Shown here piece by piece: positions 21,807 through 32,208 of a stretch of 64,000 bases of DNA; positions within the stretch are counted from its first letter, which is position 1, and each line of letters starts with the position of its first letter. The stretch spans positions 1-64,000 of the forward strand of contig JALFLW010000122.1 of assembly GCA_022774505.1 (NCBI GenBank), in the 5' to 3' direction. Under the pieces are notes generated by a model that did not search any database, was not told the DNA's origin, and worked only from the letters and a program-made list of their open reading frames with translations. Origin of the DNA: Lachnospiraceae bacterium. Its GTDB lineage: Bacteria; Bacillota; Clostridia; Lachnospirales; Lachnospiraceae. Both the position numbers and the translations under genes were made by a program.

Positions 21807-23546
21807 TTATTCATATGCTTCTACTTTCGCATTAATGTCATCAAACAGCTTTTGTTTCAAATTTAATACTGCATCAAATGCCTGATCAACCGGAACCATT
21901 TCCTTATAGGACTTATCTCTTGTCGCAAGCTCAATACATGATTCCTTCAGATTTCTCGGACTAACAACTACCCTGATCGGTGCTCCGATCAGATCCGCAT
22001 CAGAGAACATCGCTCCCGGACGGACATCTCTGTCATCATAGATCACATCAACACCTGCCTGCAGCAGCTTATGATACATATCATCTGCCGTCTTTTTCGT
22101 CTCTTCATCATCTACTCTCAGACAGCACACCTCAACTTCCCATGGTGCGATTGAAATCGGCCAGATTGGACCATATTCATCGTGTTTTGCCTCACAAATT
22201 GATGCCGCAAGCCGTCCCACACCAATACCATAGCATCCCATGATCGGATACTGAAGCTCTCCATTCTCATCGGTATACTGCATATTCATGGACTTTGTAT
22301 ATTTCGTTCCAAGCTGGAAAATATTACCAACCTCGATTCCACGTTTGATCGTAATAGCCGGTTTTCCACAGCATGGACAGATACCACCCTCACGTATCTT
22401 GGAAATATCATAATATTCTACCTGACCCAGCTCGCGTTCCAGATTCAGGCCTTTATAGTGATATCCCTCTTTATTCGCACCAGCTACCACAGATGCAATT
22501 CCCTTCAGGGACACATCCAGATAAACCTCCACCTTATCCGTGATCTGATACGGTCCGATATATCCCGCAACCAGTCCACAGTCTTCTGTAATATCTGCCG
22601 GATGAATCTCCTCACCTACAAGATTCCGAAGCTTCGTCTCATTAATCTCGTAATCTCCTCTGACAAAAGCAACTACATATGTGTCATCGGAATTTTTCTG
22701 ATATACCACTGCCTTGCAGGATTTTTCTACTTCACTCTTCAAAAAGCTGCAGACATCTTCGATCGTCTTGCAATCCGGAGTCTCAATGCACTCAAGCTCC
22801 TCCTGCTGATCCTCTTTATTCTCTACGATCGTCTTTGCCGCCTCCATGTTTGCTCGGAAATCACATTCCTTACAAAGTACAATAGAATCTTCACCAACCG
22901 GTGTCAGCAACATATATTCATGAGACAGGTTTCCTCCCATCATACCGGAATCAGATGCAACCGTAACCACTTCCGGAATACCTGCCCTTTGAAAAATCCT
23001 GTTATATGCCTTGTATGCAATTGCGTAATAACGTTCCAGATCCTCCTGAGAAGTATGGAATGAGTAAGCATCCTTCATAGTAAATTCACGAACACGGATC
23101 ATACCGGCACGTGGTCTTGCCTCGTCACGGAACTTTCTCTGCAGCTGATAGATCATAAACGGATACTTCGTATATGTCTGGGCATATTCCCGCACAAGAT
23201 GAACAGCTGCCTCCTCATGTGTCATACCCAGGACATGTTTGGCATTATTTCTATCCGTAAACCGAAGAAGCTCACTTCCTACACTTTCATATCTGCCGGA
23301 TTCTTCCCACAGATCAGCCGGCAGCACAACTGGAAACAATACTTCCTGTCCGTCAATTGCATCCATCTCACTGCGGATGATATTCTCAATCTTTGATGTG
23401 ATCTTTCTCAAAGTCGGAAATTCTGAAAAAATTCCATTTCCCACATATTTCATATAGCCACCGCGTACCATCAATGCATGACTGTCAATTACACAATCTG
23501 CCGGTTTTTCCTTAAAACGTGAACCTACCAATTTCGATACTTTCAT
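21807..23546 (-). CDS. proS: Prolyl-tRNA synthetase
   Basis: RDEARPRAGMIRVREFTMKDAYSFH; GCYGIGVGRLAAS class II motifs; anticodon-binding C-terminus. Confidence 0.96.
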   Translation of the reverse strand: MKVSKLVGSRFKEKPADCVIDSHALMVRGGYMKYVGNGIFSEFPTLRKITSKIENIIRSEMDAIDGQEVLFPVVLPADLWEESGRYESVGSELLRFTDRNNAKHVLGMTHEEAAVHLVREYAQTYTKYPFMIYQLQRKFRDEARPRAGMIRVREFTMKDAYSFHTSQEDLERYYAIAYKAYNRIFQRAGIPEVVTVASDSGMMGGNLSHEYMLLTPVGEDSIVLCKECDFRANMEAAKTIVENKEDQQEELECIETPDCKTIEDVCSFLKSEVEKSCKAVVYQKNSDDTYVVAFVRGDYEINETKLRNLVGEEIHPADITEDCGLVAGYIGPYQITDKVEVYLDVSLKGIASVVAGANKEGYHYKGLNLERELGQVEYYDISKIREGGICPCCGKPAITIKRGIEVGNIFQLGTKYTKSMNMQYTDENGELQYPIMGCYGIGVGRLAASICEAKHDEYGPIWPISIAPWEVEVCCLRVDDEETKKTADDMYHKLLQAGVDVIYDDRDVRPGAMFSDADLIGAPIRVVVSPRNLKESCIELATRDKSYKEMVPVDQAFDAVLNLKQKLFDDINAKVEAYE

Positions 23547-23657
23547 TTCTGCCTCCATTATAAGGCACTTATCCGTGCCGTATTTTTATATATTAAGAGG
23601 ATTTTATCAATGTCCTCTTATCTGCTCAATTATATTCCAAGTTTATGCTTCTGTCTG

Positions 23658-24326
23658 TCACTTTGTTATATTGCTGTCCGGAAGACAATGACGCGGTCTG
23701 TCACGGACCATCTCCGCACAATGTGCAATCTCTGCCAGGATCTTGATCTTTTCATCACGCGACATACTCCCTACCTTTGAGATAATAGCTCCTTTTTCCG
23801 TATTTACATACTTTGGCGAAACATTATTCAAAGTAAGCGTCATGAGATCTCTGCGGCAGACAGGACATGGACATATCCCCAGACTGTCAATATTTTCTTC
23901 TATTTCTATCCGAACCATATCCTCCATCACATTATGGATACTTCTGGTATCTGCGATATCAAACATATTTAATATACGTCTTTTGACGATATCCTGCTGC
24001 AACGGTTTCATTAATATATCATCTGCTCCCAGTGAAAAAGCCTTTTTTATGTCCTCCTGATGATCCGATGCGGTAATCACTAAAATGGGTATATTGCGAT
24101 TTAATGCATTCGTCTGAATACACTTGATCATCTCAAAACCATCCATAACCGGCATGATCAGATCTGTCACAATAAGATCGACCTGTCCCGGATGCTGTTC
24201 CAGATAACTAAGTCCCTCCACACCATTTTTTGCAGAAATACATTCACATTCATATTTCAGCAGTTCACTGATCAGATTTCTTGACAACTCATCATCATCC
24301 ACCACCAGAAGATTCTTTTTCTCCAT
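23658..24326 (-). CDS. Response regulator receiver domain fused to a ComFB-like domain
   Basis: REC domain (VVDDDELS, VTDLIMPVMDGFEM, MKP) followed by HNVMEDMVRIEI...CPCPVCRRDLMTLTLNNVSPKYV. Confidence 0.8.
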   Translation of the reverse strand: MEKKNLLVVDDDELSRNLISELLKYECECISAKNGVEGLSYLEQHPGQVDLIVTDLIMPVMDGFEMIKCIQTNALNRNIPILVITASDHQEDIKKAFSLGADDILMKPLQQDIVKRRILNMFDIADTRSIHNVMEDMVRIEIEENIDSLGICPCPVCRRDLMTLTLNNVSPKYVNTEKGAIISKVGSMSRDEKIKILAEIAHCAEMVRDRPRHCLPDSNITK

Positions 24327-24423
24327 ACACTATCCTTCCTCACCCGAAAACGCCCTTCCCCAAGCTTGCTCTTTCTAAAAAACTCAGTGAAATTATATTA
24401 CATTTTGATTCCATTGTCAAAAA

Positions 24424-24451
24424 TGCAGAGGACAACCCTGATCGTCCCCTG
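24424..24451 (-). terminator. Rho-independent terminator downstream of the DUF1292-like gene
   Basis: GCAGGGGAC...GTCCTCTGC then ATTTTTG on the minus strand. Confidence 0.65.
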
Positions 24452-24473
24452 CACACTTGTCCTGTACACAGCA

Positions 24474-24899
24474 TTACTCCTCGTCCGTATCAATGGAAAC
24501 TCCCGGAAACATTCTGCTGATATCACTTAAATAGTCCTCTTCGTACTCTATCGCATCCTCATCCTCATCCTCATCTTCTACATCAAATCCCTCGATCGCA
24601 CCGCTGTGGAGAATCTGTCTGCAGGCCTCTGCTGCCAGTTCCATTTCCTGCTCATCTTCAATTGAAGATAAAGAAGCTTCCCCGTCCTCATCTTCTTCAT
24701 ATTTTAAAATCTGCACCTCTCCTGTCAGATCTTCCTCATTATCCTGTAATTCTGCTGCGATCATATACTCTGTACCAAGCTCTTCTATTTCAAATCCGGC
24801 AAGAGGTGTCACTTTAATCTCTGTTCCATCCTCTACCTCCAAGGTGATCACAACATCTTCCTCATCCCCATAAAATAAATCTGTGTTTTTCTGATTCAT
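24474..24899 (-). CDS. DUF1292-like highly acidic protein
   Basis: N-terminal DUF1292-like region followed by a long Asp/Glu-rich segment. Confidence 0.6.
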   Translation of the reverse strand: MNQKNTDLFYGDEEDVVITLEVEDGTEIKVTPLAGFEIEELGTEYMIAAELQDNEEDLTGEVQILKYEEDEDGEASLSSIEDEQEMELAAEACRQILHSGAIEGFDVEDEDEDEDAIEYEEDYLSDISRMFPGVSIDTDEE

Positions 24900-24933
24900 A
24901 TCATCCCTCTTTCTGCATGTCGGTGCATGCGTT

Positions 24934-27303
24934 TTATTTACTGCTCATATGGTTTCTTCGACAAAAACATGATCTGACTTTTTTATATTCTTCACATGTC
25001 AATTCATGTTTTGAAAAGCCGGCCTTTTCTAATACGGAAACTGCCTCTTTTAAGCTTACCACATCTGCCCGCCAATATCCATACTTATTCATCCATTTCA
25101 ATTGTTCTTTATAATTTTTATATTTATTTAATTCCTGCTTTTTCCTGCTAATGGCTGCAATATGCTTTTGATATTCCATGATCAGGCGGTCATTCCTATT
25201 ACTCACCAGGTAACGATATGCCAGGCACAATCTCTTCAAGCCCCACCTTCCAAGAAACAGACAAGCTGCTACCAGCAGTATTCCCAGAGATACATAGCCC
25301 GTTGTCCTTTTCACACCGGCAGCATCCCCCTGAGCCTGTCCGTTTTCTTTTTGAGAACTGTTTTCCGTATCATTACTGCCACCGCCCAGGAAACGCAGTA
25401 ATCTCTGCCATAAGCCACCATCAGGCTCCTCCTCATTAGATGCCGGTGTCACATCAGCCACCTGCCATCCAAGATCAGGATCATATACTTCGACCCAGGC
25501 ATGTGCACTGGCATCTGTAACATTCACCGATACAACTGCCGTATCACCAAGTTCTGAATATCCCTTATAATATTTCTTACGGTCCTCTTCATCAAGAATG
25601 GTTCCGTCCTCCGAGATATCTGACGGATCGATCGCATATCCTTCTACATACCTCGCCGGTATCCCCATATACCGGAATGCCAAAGCAGCGGCACTCGCAA
25701 AATGTGCACAATACCCTCTTCGATTCTTTTTCAAAAAATAATTAATAAAATCTTCCTGATAAGGAGTTGCTCCCGGTCTATAGGAATACGGAATATCTTC
25801 CTGATAATATTGTGCCAGTCTCTGTACATTTTCCTGTACACTGTATTTTTCCGACAAGCCGGCATCCCTGCAAAGCTGTTCAACTGCTTCCACATTTTCC
25901 TCCGGTATGTGCATCCAGTCTCTTGCCACCTGTTTTCTGTCTGTTTCCGTGACCCCGACAGCATCCTCTGATACAGAAGGATAATATATATATTCCTTTT
26001 TCGCCCCCGGATAGATTCCTTTTCCTATATCCAGCGAATAATATGGCAGATATTCCCCTGTGTCCGTATCAATATTCTCAACAACGATTCTTCCTTTTGC
26101 TGTATTCTTCTTGTTCCTTTCATAATTTTGCTTCATCCTTTTTGTTGTCAGATCCGCCTTTTCCGGTATCATATTTCCATTATTGTCATTCTGACGCTGC
26201 CACCTGTTTCTAACCGGCAGGTATTCGCAGCCTGTAAATGTCTTAAGATATACTCTGTTTTCTGAATAGGGCGTAAATTTCACTCTGAGATCTGTTTCAT
26301 AATCATAGCGTATAGAGCTTACTCCTCCCAGCGTACCATTTGTCAGACCACCTGTACTTGGATAAAAGTTAAATAATCCCGCCAGCCCCAACATGGAAAC
26401 ATTTTCTACTGTCTCCATAGAGGCTTCCTTGATACCGCTCGTCCCCCTGATCCTCTGATGCAGTTCTTTGGGATAAAGTCCCTGGAACACACTAAGAACT
26501 CCCATAATCACTGCTATAGTTATCCCCATTACTGTCACAAGAGTTTTGGCATCATATAAATAAAAAAAGTTTCGTTTTTTGATATCCCACTGATATTTAT
26601 TATCATCAAAGCTTAATCTGTAATGACCACTTCCCCGCATCATAAAACATAAAATACTTCCGCTAAAAAACATAGCCATATACAAAAATCCCGGTTCCTG
26701 TTCTAAATACAGAGGCATCGCCAAAATTCCGACCGCTATTGCAATAACAAGACCACAACGCATCTTTCGTGATATAAAAATATTTGCTAATATACAACAG
26801 ACACAGCCTATATATCCCATAGATATCGTTGCCGCCAGCCGGCTGTCTCCCACCTGTTCCCCATAAGATTTCATTGCATTACTGTCAAAAAAAACAGATG
26901 CTGCTTCTGACAAGTCATTTGCCACAGAATAAAATCCACTGTTAATGTATTTTCCAAGCCACCAACCCCCTGCTGCCATTATAAGCAGAAGAAGCAGATA
27001 ACCGATGTTCTGCCAGATCCTGCTGTAATACAGCGAAGCACAAAATAATGAACTCAGTAATACCGTTACATGCAGGGCTGCCCAGAACACCTCCACGTCG
27101 ACAGCAGAAAGATAAGACCCCATCGCTCCCATTACCAGCATATACACCAGGATTGCTTTTAAAAAAAGCGTCTTTCCTCTCTGTTCCGTTTGAAAATCCT
27201 CCGGGACAATAGATATTCCATCCATCAGTTTCCACTGATCCTGTGTACTTTGGGAATCTCCCTTTTTTCTTCTTTTTTCCTGCCTTTTGAAACCATTAAA
27301 CAT
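24934..27303 (-). CDS. Transglutaminase-like domain membrane protein (TgpA-like)
   Basis: N-terminal TM helices; RRGYCAHFASAAALAFRYMGIPARYVEGYAI ... SAHAWVEVYDPDLGWQVADVTP. Confidence 0.88.
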   Translation of the reverse strand: MFNGFKRQEKRRKKGDSQSTQDQWKLMDGISIVPEDFQTEQRGKTLFLKAILVYMLVMGAMGSYLSAVDVEVFWAALHVTVLLSSLFCASLYYSRIWQNIGYLLLLLIMAAGGWWLGKYINSGFYSVANDLSEAASVFFDSNAMKSYGEQVGDSRLAATISMGYIGCVCCILANIFISRKMRCGLVIAIAVGILAMPLYLEQEPGFLYMAMFFSGSILCFMMRGSGHYRLSFDDNKYQWDIKKRNFFYLYDAKTLVTVMGITIAVIMGVLSVFQGLYPKELHQRIRGTSGIKEASMETVENVSMLGLAGLFNFYPSTGGLTNGTLGGVSSIRYDYETDLRVKFTPYSENRVYLKTFTGCEYLPVRNRWQRQNDNNGNMIPEKADLTTKRMKQNYERNKKNTAKGRIVVENIDTDTGEYLPYYSLDIGKGIYPGAKKEYIYYPSVSEDAVGVTETDRKQVARDWMHIPEENVEAVEQLCRDAGLSEKYSVQENVQRLAQYYQEDIPYSYRPGATPYQEDFINYFLKKNRRGYCAHFASAAALAFRYMGIPARYVEGYAIDPSDISEDGTILDEEDRKKYYKGYSELGDTAVVSVNVTDASAHAWVEVYDPDLGWQVADVTPASNEEEPDGGLWQRLLRFLGGGSNDTENSSQKENGQAQGDAAGVKRTTGYVSLGILLVAACLFLGRWGLKRLCLAYRYLVSNRNDRLIMEYQKHIAAISRKKQELNKYKNYKEQLKWMNKYGYWRADVVSLKEAVSVLEKAGFSKHELTCEEYKKVRSCFCRRNHMSSK

Positions 27304-28351
27304 TTTTTCTCATCACCACCTGTAGCTGTGTATGATCCCTTGTTATACAAAGATATGTTTCCATAAAAGGATATAGATTTTTCAGTCTCTGCACCAAATG
27401 TTCTTCCACCCTCATCAAAATCGGAATACGATAGACATCCGCCAATGCTTTCATCAAATCATTTTTTTCATTGCAAATATATTCATCAAATTGATGATCT
27501 CTTCCATTCCATATCAGGAGTCCTACAGAAATATTCCGTTTTATAAAAGCCTGCACTACATGATACGCTTTTTCCAAAGCCTGCTCTGCTTCCCTTGGAT
27601 CCTCTGTCATCTCAACTACCAGCATCATCCGGCTTCCGCTCATGCTTACCCTTTCCTTTACCATCCACGAATCCTGTTTGGCCGAAAGTTTCCAATGAAT
27701 ATCCCGCAGTTTATCTCCCGGAATATATTCCCGGATATCGCTCACCTCCGAATAGTCATTTCCCTTTTCATGGCTTTCTTCGGCCTCAGACATTGCTCCC
27801 AGATAGGATAAAATATCTTCTGTATATTCCTCTCCATCCTCCGGCATCACCACAATCTCTTCGGATATCTTTCCGGATATTTCTGTTTCAAATATTCCCA
27901 AAGCATCACGAAGCCTTATGGGACCGGCTGTGACAACGACTCTCCCCAGAACATCAATCTTTATCGGCAAACGAAATACCGACTCCGCCCTGCTCCTGAC
28001 CGGCATAGAAACCATCATTTCTGAATTTCTATCCCAAAAAGTGTTATTCATCTCCAGTGCCACCCGGCAGTTTAGGACCGGAAAACCTCCCGCTTGATGG
28101 ATCACAACACATATTTCAGTCTCCTGTCCTTTTTTTATGCTGTTTTGCGATAAGCGTATATCTTTTTCCATCCGTCTGCCTATCATATGAAATTCATATA
28201 GATCAAAGGCCGCAAAAAATCCAAGTACAAGAATACTCATCAGCAAAAAATAACTCCTCAATACAGCCAGAGCTGCTATGTCTATCAGACACAGGAAAAC
28301 AAAAGCGGTCAAACGTCCCCATCGCAGGTACAATTTATTCTTTTCTTCCAA
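27296..28351 (-). CDS. DUF58 domain-containing protein
   Basis: YSEVSDIREYIPGDKLRDIHWKLSAK (DUF58 signature); adjacent MoxR and transglutaminase genes. Confidence 0.9.
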   Translation of the reverse strand: MEEKNKLYLRWGRLTAFVFLCLIDIAALAVLRSYFLLMSILVLGFFAAFDLYEFHMIGRRMEKDIRLSQNSIKKGQETEICVVIHQAGGFPVLNCRVALEMNNTFWDRNSEMMVSMPVRSRAESVFRLPIKIDVLGRVVVTAGPIRLRDALGIFETEISGKISEEIVVMPEDGEEYTEDILSYLGAMSEAEESHEKGNDYSEVSDIREYIPGDKLRDIHWKLSAKQDSWMVKERVSMSGSRMMLVVEMTEDPREAEQALEKAYHVVQAFIKRNISVGLLIWNGRDHQFDEYICNEKNDLMKALADVYRIPILMRVEEHLVQRLKNLYPFMETYLCITRDHTQLQVVMRKNV

Positions 28352-28362
28352 TAAATGACCTC

Positions 28363-29292
28363 CTAACTTCTCGGACTTTTTACCAAAAGGAGCAATTCAT
28401 CAATGCATGACTGGGCATCCATCCCCTCACTTCTCGCTCTGGCTGATACCTTGATCCTATGACCCAGCACATCCCTCAGTACAGACTGCACGTCCCCGGC
28501 TGTCACAAAATCTCTGCCCTCCAGACGGGCCATCGACCGGGACATTTTTAACAGGGCAATAGATGCACGCGGGCTTGCTCCCTCCGCAAAAAAATCTGAT
28601 CTTCTTGTTTCCTCTACGAGAGTTACAATATAATCATAAATTGCGTCATGCACATAAATCTGTGCGGCCTCCTGCTGCAGCTCCTTTAATTCCTCTGCCG
28701 TCAGAATCTGCTCTCTCTGTTCTGCCTTCTTCCAGACTTCTCCCTTCAGAATAGCCACAGCATCACTATGAGAAGGATATCCCATGGACAAACATATCAT
28801 AAAACGATCAAGCTGAGATTCCGGCAAAAGCTGTGTTCCCGACGATCCACTTGGATTTTGTGTAGCAATGACAAAAAACGGATCCGGCAAATTCCAGGTT
28901 TTCCCCTCCACACTCGCCTGACGTTCCTCCATTACCTCCAGCAGAGCCGACTGTGTTTTTGGCGAAGTCCGGTTGATCTCGTCTGCCAGAAACAGATTAC
29001 AAAAAACGGATCCCGGACGAAATTCAAATTCACCTGTATTGCTCTGATACATGGAAAATCCTAAAATATCACTTGGCAGCACATCCGGCGTAAACTGTAC
29101 ACGGTGATATTTCAGAGCAAGAGTCCTGGCAAATGTTGTCGCGAGAGTGGTCTTCCCGACTCCCGGAATGTCTTCCATAAGGATATGTCCCCCTGCGATC
29201 ATCGCAGCAAAAACTTTCTTTACGACATCCTCCTTTCCCTGAATAACACGATTTACCTCCTCCTGCACCTGCAATAATTTCTCCTGTTCCAT
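28363..29292 (-). CDS. MoxR family AAA+ ATPase
   Basis: EDIPGVGKTTLATTFARTL, FLADEINRTSPKTQSALLEVMEERQ. Confidence 0.94.
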   Translation of the reverse strand: MEQEKLLQVQEEVNRVIQGKEDVVKKVFAAMIAGGHILMEDIPGVGKTTLATTFARTLALKYHRVQFTPDVLPSDILGFSMYQSNTGEFEFRPGSVFCNLFLADEINRTSPKTQSALLEVMEERQASVEGKTWNLPDPFFVIATQNPSGSSGTQLLPESQLDRFMICLSMGYPSHSDAVAILKGEVWKKAEQREQILTAEELKELQQEAAQIYVHDAIYDYIVTLVEETRRSDFFAEGASPRASIALLKMSRSMARLEGRDFVTAGDVQSVLRDVLGHRIKVSARARSEGMDAQSCIDELLLLVKSPRS

Positions 29293-29319
29293 ATCTAATG
29301 TCCCGCCTTTCCCTATAAC

Positions 29320-32040
29320 CTACGAATCCTCTTTCAAACTGTCTATAAGCATTGTCTCCTCTTCCGAAAGATTTTCCAACAATGTATTAGAGCTGCTTTT
29401 CTGTTGTTCAAGCTTAAAAATAACATCCTTCTTAACAGATGCTACCTCTTTTTCAAACTCTCTCGCAGAGATCAGCCCACATCCCTGTCCCCTGATGATT
29501 ATCTGTTCCAACCCGTCTGAGGTGGCCACTGTAACATCATATTTTCTTCCATTTTCATGAGCAAACTTCTCAATAAACTGATCTGCCGTCTCTGCTTCTT
29601 TGGTATAAACCACATGTATATTATGATAATCAAAGATCTCCGTCGGATGTCCCTGCACTCTGTAAGCATCAAAAACAACGATCAGATTGCATTTTCGGAT
29701 TCCCTGATAGTCACATAAAATATCCATCAGCCGTCCGCGGGCACCATCAATGTTTATCTTTGCCAGTTCATTTAATTCTTCCCAGGCAAAGATCACATTA
29801 TAGCCATCTACCAAAAGATATTTTTCCTTCTTAACTACCGTTTTGCCGGTACTCTGTCCGTAATTCCGTACTTCCGCCTGCTTTGTTTTCTTTGAATATT
29901 TCCGTGCAATTCCCTTATGAGGTATAAATCCGTCTTTACGATTTGCATGATACGTCCTGTCTAATATCTCATCAACCTCATCTGTTCCGATCCATTTTTC
30001 CTCCGTTGAAGTCTTTGTATGATTCTGCAGCTGATATTCCTTCCAGACAGACTCCTCCGTCTCAGGTATCCCCGTCTCATTTAATATGCTTTCCACATGC
30101 ATATAATCCGGAACCTGATCCCACTCCACATAAAACCCGGAACCGTGACTGCAAAAGACCGAACCTGTCGGATTGGCCATATCCTCCTCCGGCCTATAAT
30201 CCATTTCATCCACAATCTCCTGTGCATTATGGCATGGTCCATACCCCTGCGGAATACATGATATCCTCCCTTTCCCTTTTGAATATGCTGCCAGTTGTGC
30301 CGGATAGTCCCATAAAACGGACACCGGACCACGCCCTTTTAAAACAGCCATCTCTCCTGTCATCTCCGGAGGAGATACCTGAATACATCCCAGACTCATA
30401 TCTGTCATTGCCCGTCCGACATTTTCAGAAGGGACTTCCAGCACAAAATCATAATACGGCTCCAGAAGTACCGAATGGGCCTGCATGAGCCCCTGCCGCA
30501 CCGCACGATATGTTGCCTGACGGAAATCACCTCCTTCCGTATGTTTCAGATGAGCTTTTCCTCCCGCCACTATAATACGGGTATCCGTCAAAGGAGCACC
30601 GATCAACACTCCCCGATGTGTTCTTTCTTCAAGATGTGTCAGGATCAGTCTCTGCCAGTTTTTGTCCAGCATCTCCTCACTGCATTTTGTCAAAAACTGC
30701 ATCCCACTCCCTGGTTCGCCCGGTTCCAGAATAAGATGGACTTCCGCATAATGGCGTAATGGCTCAAAATGACCTATTCCCTCAACTCTGTCTGTAATTG
30801 TTTCTTTGTAAACTATTTTTCCTGCTCCGAAAGTTACTCTCTCACCAAACCGTTCCGAAATAAGCTTTTGCAGGATTTCCAACTGAACCTCTCCCATCAC
30901 CTGTACCTGTATCTCCTGCAGCTCCTCCTGCCAGAGAATCCTAAGCATCGGTTCTTCCTCCTCCAGTATTCTGAGTTTAGGAATAAAGGCAGCCGGATGA
31001 AGTCCTTCCGGCAATATCATCCGATACGTAAGTACCGGCTCCAGAACCGGTTCCCTGCCGGCATACTCCATCCCTATTCCCTGCCCGGGATATGTCTTGG
31101 AAAGCCCTGTCACGGCACATATACTGCCTGCCTCGGCTTCATTTGCAGTTTCATACTTTTCACCGGAATAAATCCTGATCTGATTTACCTTTTCTTCTAT
31201 GGCAGTCTCTTCATCAGACTTTGGTCTATAGGAAAGTACATCCTTTACTCGCAGCCTCCCCCCGGTAACCTTAAGATAGGTCAGACGATTTCCCTGAATA
31301 TCCCGCAGGATCTTAAAAACTCTCGCCCCGAAGTCAGTCCCATATACAGGACATTGTGCATACTCTTGTATTCCTTCGATCAGTTTGTCCACTCCCTCCA
31401 GATGAAGTGCCGAACCGAAATAACACGGAAAAAGCTTTCTTTGATGGATCATCCTGCCAATATCCTGCCTACTGACCGTTCCATTTTCTAAATACTTCTC
31501 CAAAAGCTTTTCTTCACATAAAGCTGCATTTTCATAAATATGGTTCATATTATCTGTACCAAAATCAGTACAACCATCCGATAACTTTTCTTTTATTTCC
31601 TGTAATAACTTTTCAGGGTCTGTCCCCGGCTGATCCATTTTGTTTATAAAAAGAAATGTAGGAATATCATATCTTTCCAACAGTTTCCATAATGTCCGCG
31701 TGTGCCCCTGAACACCATCCATCCCATTGATCACAAGAACCGCTTGATCCAGCACCTGAAGAGTCCTTTCCATTTCGGCCGAAAAATCCACATGCCCCGG
31801 TGTATCTAATAACGTGATCTCCATATTTTTTGTCCTAAGCATCGCCTGCTTTGAAAAAATGGTGATCCCTCTCTCTCTTTCCAGATCATATGTATCCAAA
31901 AACGCATCTCTATTATCAACCCTTCCCAGTTTCCGTATTTCCCCGCAAACAAATAAAAGTGCTTCCGACAAAGTCGTCTTACCTGCATCCACATGAGCCA
32001 GTATTCCCACACAAAGCTTTTTTTTATCTTTCTTTGTCAA
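29320..32040 (-). CDS. TetM/TetO-like ribosomal-protection GTPase fused to a C-terminal NYN/YacP (Rae1)-like domain
   Basis: GTPase motifs ILAHVDAGKTTLSEALL, DTPGHVDF, NKMDQPG; C-terminal KYLLVDGYNVIFAWEEL, LIVVFDAYRVQG, VVYTKEAETADQFIEKF, VATSDGLEQIIIRGQG. Confidence 0.88.
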   Translation of the reverse strand: MTKKDKKKLCVGILAHVDAGKTTLSEALLFVCGEIRKLGRVDNRDAFLDTYDLERERGITIFSKQAMLRTKNMEITLLDTPGHVDFSAEMERTLQVLDQAVLVINGMDGVQGHTRTLWKLLERYDIPTFLFINKMDQPGTDPEKLLQEIKEKLSDGCTDFGTDNMNHIYENAALCEEKLLEKYLENGTVSRQDIGRMIHQRKLFPCYFGSALHLEGVDKLIEGIQEYAQCPVYGTDFGARVFKILRDIQGNRLTYLKVTGGRLRVKDVLSYRPKSDEETAIEEKVNQIRIYSGEKYETANEAEAGSICAVTGLSKTYPGQGIGMEYAGREPVLEPVLTYRMILPEGLHPAAFIPKLRILEEEEPMLRILWQEELQEIQVQVMGEVQLEILQKLISERFGERVTFGAGKIVYKETITDRVEGIGHFEPLRHYAEVHLILEPGEPGSGMQFLTKCSEEMLDKNWQRLILTHLEERTHRGVLIGAPLTDTRIIVAGGKAHLKHTEGGDFRQATYRAVRQGLMQAHSVLLEPYYDFVLEVPSENVGRAMTDMSLGCIQVSPPEMTGEMAVLKGRGPVSVLWDYPAQLAAYSKGKGRISCIPQGYGPCHNAQEIVDEMDYRPEEDMANPTGSVFCSHGSGFYVEWDQVPDYMHVESILNETGIPETEESVWKEYQLQNHTKTSTEEKWIGTDEVDEILDRTYHANRKDGFIPHKGIARKYSKKTKQAEVRNYGQSTGKTVVKKEKYLLVDGYNVIFAWEELNELAKINIDGARGRLMDILCDYQGIRKCNLIVVFDAYRVQGHPTEIFDYHNIHVVYTKEAETADQFIEKFAHENGRKYDVTVATSDGLEQIIIRGQGCGLISAREFEKEVASVKKDVIFKLEQQKSSSNTLLENLSEEETMLIDSLKEDS

Positions 32041-32123
32041 ATTTCTTCCTCCCGATACATCTCTTTTGCTATAAGCTGCATTCTTTATCTATATATATTT
32101 CCATAAAATATTTTATAAAAACA

Positions 32124-32182
32124 AAAAACTCTCTTTCTATGCCATAACTGTTTTATAACAATCATAACATAGAAAAAGAGTG
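32124..32182 (-). terminator. Rho-independent terminator downstream of 32209..32685
   Basis: ACTCTTTTTCTATG ... CATAGAAAGAGAGT TTTTTG on the minus strand. Confidence 0.65.
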
Positions 32183-32208
32183 AAGTCGATAATCGATTCC
32201 TTTGTATG

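Noticed and set aside
29320-32040. Calling this ORF a tetracycline-resistance determinant
   Set aside because: Only the general TetM/EF-G family resemblance is visible; the NYN fusion and housekeeping context do not support an acquired resistance gene.
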